From: Pseudomonas sp. UBA6562
GTDB lineage: Bacteria; Pseudomonadota; Gammaproteobacteria; Pseudomonadales; Pseudomonadaceae
Assembly (NCBI RefSeq): GCF_002434265.1
Contig: NZ_DJJS01000006.1
Coordinates: 1-64,000 of the forward strand
Length of the DNA stretch: 64,000 bases
Reading direction: 5' to 3'
Every line of letters starts with the position of its first letter. Within the stretch, counting starts at the first letter, position 1. Below are positions 63,152-64,000 of the stretch, one piece after another. A model generated the notes under the pieces. It saw only the letters and a list, made by a program, of their open reading frames with translations. It did not search any database and was not told where the DNA came from. The position numbers were made by a program, and so were the translations under genes.

Positions 63152-63586
63152 TCAGCCCGCAAGCTGTTTGGCCCTTTCGCAGAACGCATCGACCAGGGTA
63201 TTGGCGGCCTGGTTGAACAGCGGCCCCAAGGTCGCGCGCACCAGGGAACCGGCGTAGTCGAACGACAGGTCCAGGCTGATCTTGCAGGCCTTCTCGCCCA
63301 GGGGCTTGAAGGTCCAGACGCCGTGCAACTGGCTGAACGGCCCTTCTTCGAGGTTCATCTCGATCGACTGGCCCGGCACCAGCGTATTGCGTGTGACCAG
63401 GTGCTGGCTGATGCCACCCTTGGCCACTTCGAGCTTGGCGCGCATCTGGGTTTCGCTGGCTTCGAGCACGGTGGTGGATGAGCACCACGGCAAAAACTCC
63501 GGGTAACTGGCGACATCGTTGACCAGGTCGTACAGCATCTGCGCGGGGTACGGCAGCAGGGCGGAGCGTTGAATATGGGTAGTCAT
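63152..63586 (-). CDS. ratA: RatA-type START-domain protein (coenzyme Q-binding COQ10 family)
   Basis: The 144-residue protein matches the polyketide cyclase/START-like family: IQRSALLPYPAQMLYDLVNDVASYPEFLPWC and the C-terminal helix NTLVDAFCERAKQL. E. coli RatA was described as a ribosome association toxin, while homologues (COQ10) bind ubiquinone; no toxin role is implied here. Start ATG 63586 with GGAAG upstream. In P. aeruginosa an rnfH-like gene follows it; here it is absent. Confidence 0.92.
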   Translation of the reverse strand: MTTHIQRSALLPYPAQMLYDLVNDVASYPEFLPWCSSTTVLEASETQMRAKLEVAKGGISQHLVTRNTLVPGQSIEMNLEEGPFSQLHGVWTFKPLGEKACKISLDLSFDYAGSLVRATLGPLFNQAANTLVDAFCERAKQLAG

Positions 63587-63734
63587 CCAGGCATCACTTC
63601 CAGAGCGGGGCGGTAGCGCCTCGTGGCGCATCGGAAACTGGTCCTGTTCAAGGACGAGGATGGCCCATTGTCCGGCATTCAATCCACAGGCTCAAGCACA
63701 CCCAAATCCCGTAGCCGCCAGCGTAACGAATCCC

Positions 63735-63740
63735 TATAAT
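63735..63740 (+). promoter_or_regulatory. Consensus -10 element immediately before smpB
   Basis: A perfect TATAAT ends nine bases before the smpB ATG. If used, transcription would begin within about three bases of the start codon. No clear -35 lies 16-18 bases upstream. Confidence 0.5.
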
Positions 63741-63749
63741 GCCGCCCCT

Positions 63750-64000
63750 ATGGCTAAACAAAAGAAACATCCGACAGGGACCATCGCGCAGAACAAGAAA
63801 GCGCGCCACGATTACTTCATCGAACACAAGTTCGAGGCCGGATTGGTCCTGTCCGGTTGGGAAGTGAAAAGTCTGCGCGCCGGCAAGGCGCACCTGGTAG
63901 ACAGCTACGTGCTGCTCAAGGATGGCGAAGCCTGGTTGTTCGGCAGCCACATCACGCCGCTGACCACCGCCAGCACCCACGTCATCGCCGACCCGATGCG
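63750..64000 (+). CDS. smpB: SsrA-binding protein SmpB (5' part, cut by window edge)
   Basis: Partner of tmRNA in ribosome rescue. The first 83 residues are present (MAKQKKHPTGTIAQNKKARH, then EAGLVLSGWEVKSLRAGKAHL), covering about half of the OB-fold; the rest lies beyond the window. There is no Shine-Dalgarno before the ATG (preceded by GCCGCCCCT). Divergent from ratA. Confidence 0.96.
   Translation, partial: MAKQKKHPTGTIAQNKKARHDYFIEHKFEAGLVLSGWEVKSLRAGKAHLVDSYVLLKDGEAWLFGSHITPLTTASTHVIADPM

Noticed and set aside
63152..63586. ratA as part of a toxin-antitoxin pair
   Set aside because: No antitoxin gene is adjacent (even rnfH is absent), and the START-like family is widely tied to ubiquinone binding.

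Overview
This window looks like the conserved core chromosome of a fluorescent Pseudomonas, most likely the P. putida group. The basis is high-GC codon use, protein sequences that read as Pseudomonas orthologues throughout, and a gene order that from memory follows P. aeruginosa PAO1 from about PA4691 (msrQ) to PA4768 (smpB). I see no prophage, insertion sequence, CRISPR array, integron or secretion/defence island. No wholly new system is evident; the interesting content is regulatory DNA and RNA, plus a few lineage-specific gene absences.

Layout. 1-134: an rRNA-type promoter pointing out of the left edge. 135-2692 (minus): msrQ, msrP, pssA. 2847-6137 (minus): the ilvI-ilvH-ilvC branched-chain amino acid operon. 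6547-10008 (minus): mrcB (PBP1b), its lipoprotein activator lpoP, and a YqcC-like gene. 10125-12101 (plus): an APH/kinase fusion and a small TfoX-C protein. 12120-15201: an iron/heme locus with one Fur-controlled PrrF sRNA convergent to hmuTUV. 15243-19044: a Rieske protein, sfsA, an aminotransferase, dksA and gluQ.

19158-24325 is the carbon catabolite control module: cbrX-cbrA-cbrB, followed by a sigma-54/CbrB-type promoter and the Crc/Hfq-titrating sRNA CrcZ. 24450-30015 (plus): pcnB-folK, panB-panC and pgi. 30226-33168: a large AsmA-like DUF748 protein. 33257-33616: a BON-domain protein.

33879-43512 (minus) is the translation and RNA-metabolism supercluster: secG, tRNA-Leu(GAG), tRNA-fMet, rimP, nusA, infB, rbfA, truB, rpsO and pnp, as in E. 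coli. Upstream and in the same direction lie tpiA, glmM, folP, ftsH and rlmE (to 49292). yhbY is divergent. Then on the minus strand come carA-carB-greA-DUF4149 with a carA attenuator and coupled upstream ORF, dapB, and the heat-shock group grpE-dnaK-dnaJ with two sigma-32 promoters. The right end holds recN (LexA box), fur, bamE, a ratA-type START protein and the 5' part of smpB, cut by the window edge.

The genes connect through a few circuits. Fur (gene at the right end) should control prrF and hmuTUV. CbrA/CbrB should drive crcZ. Sigma-32 and LexA control the chaperone genes and recN. Start codons were adjusted from the longest ORF where a ribosome-binding site or the family's usual N-terminus decided it.
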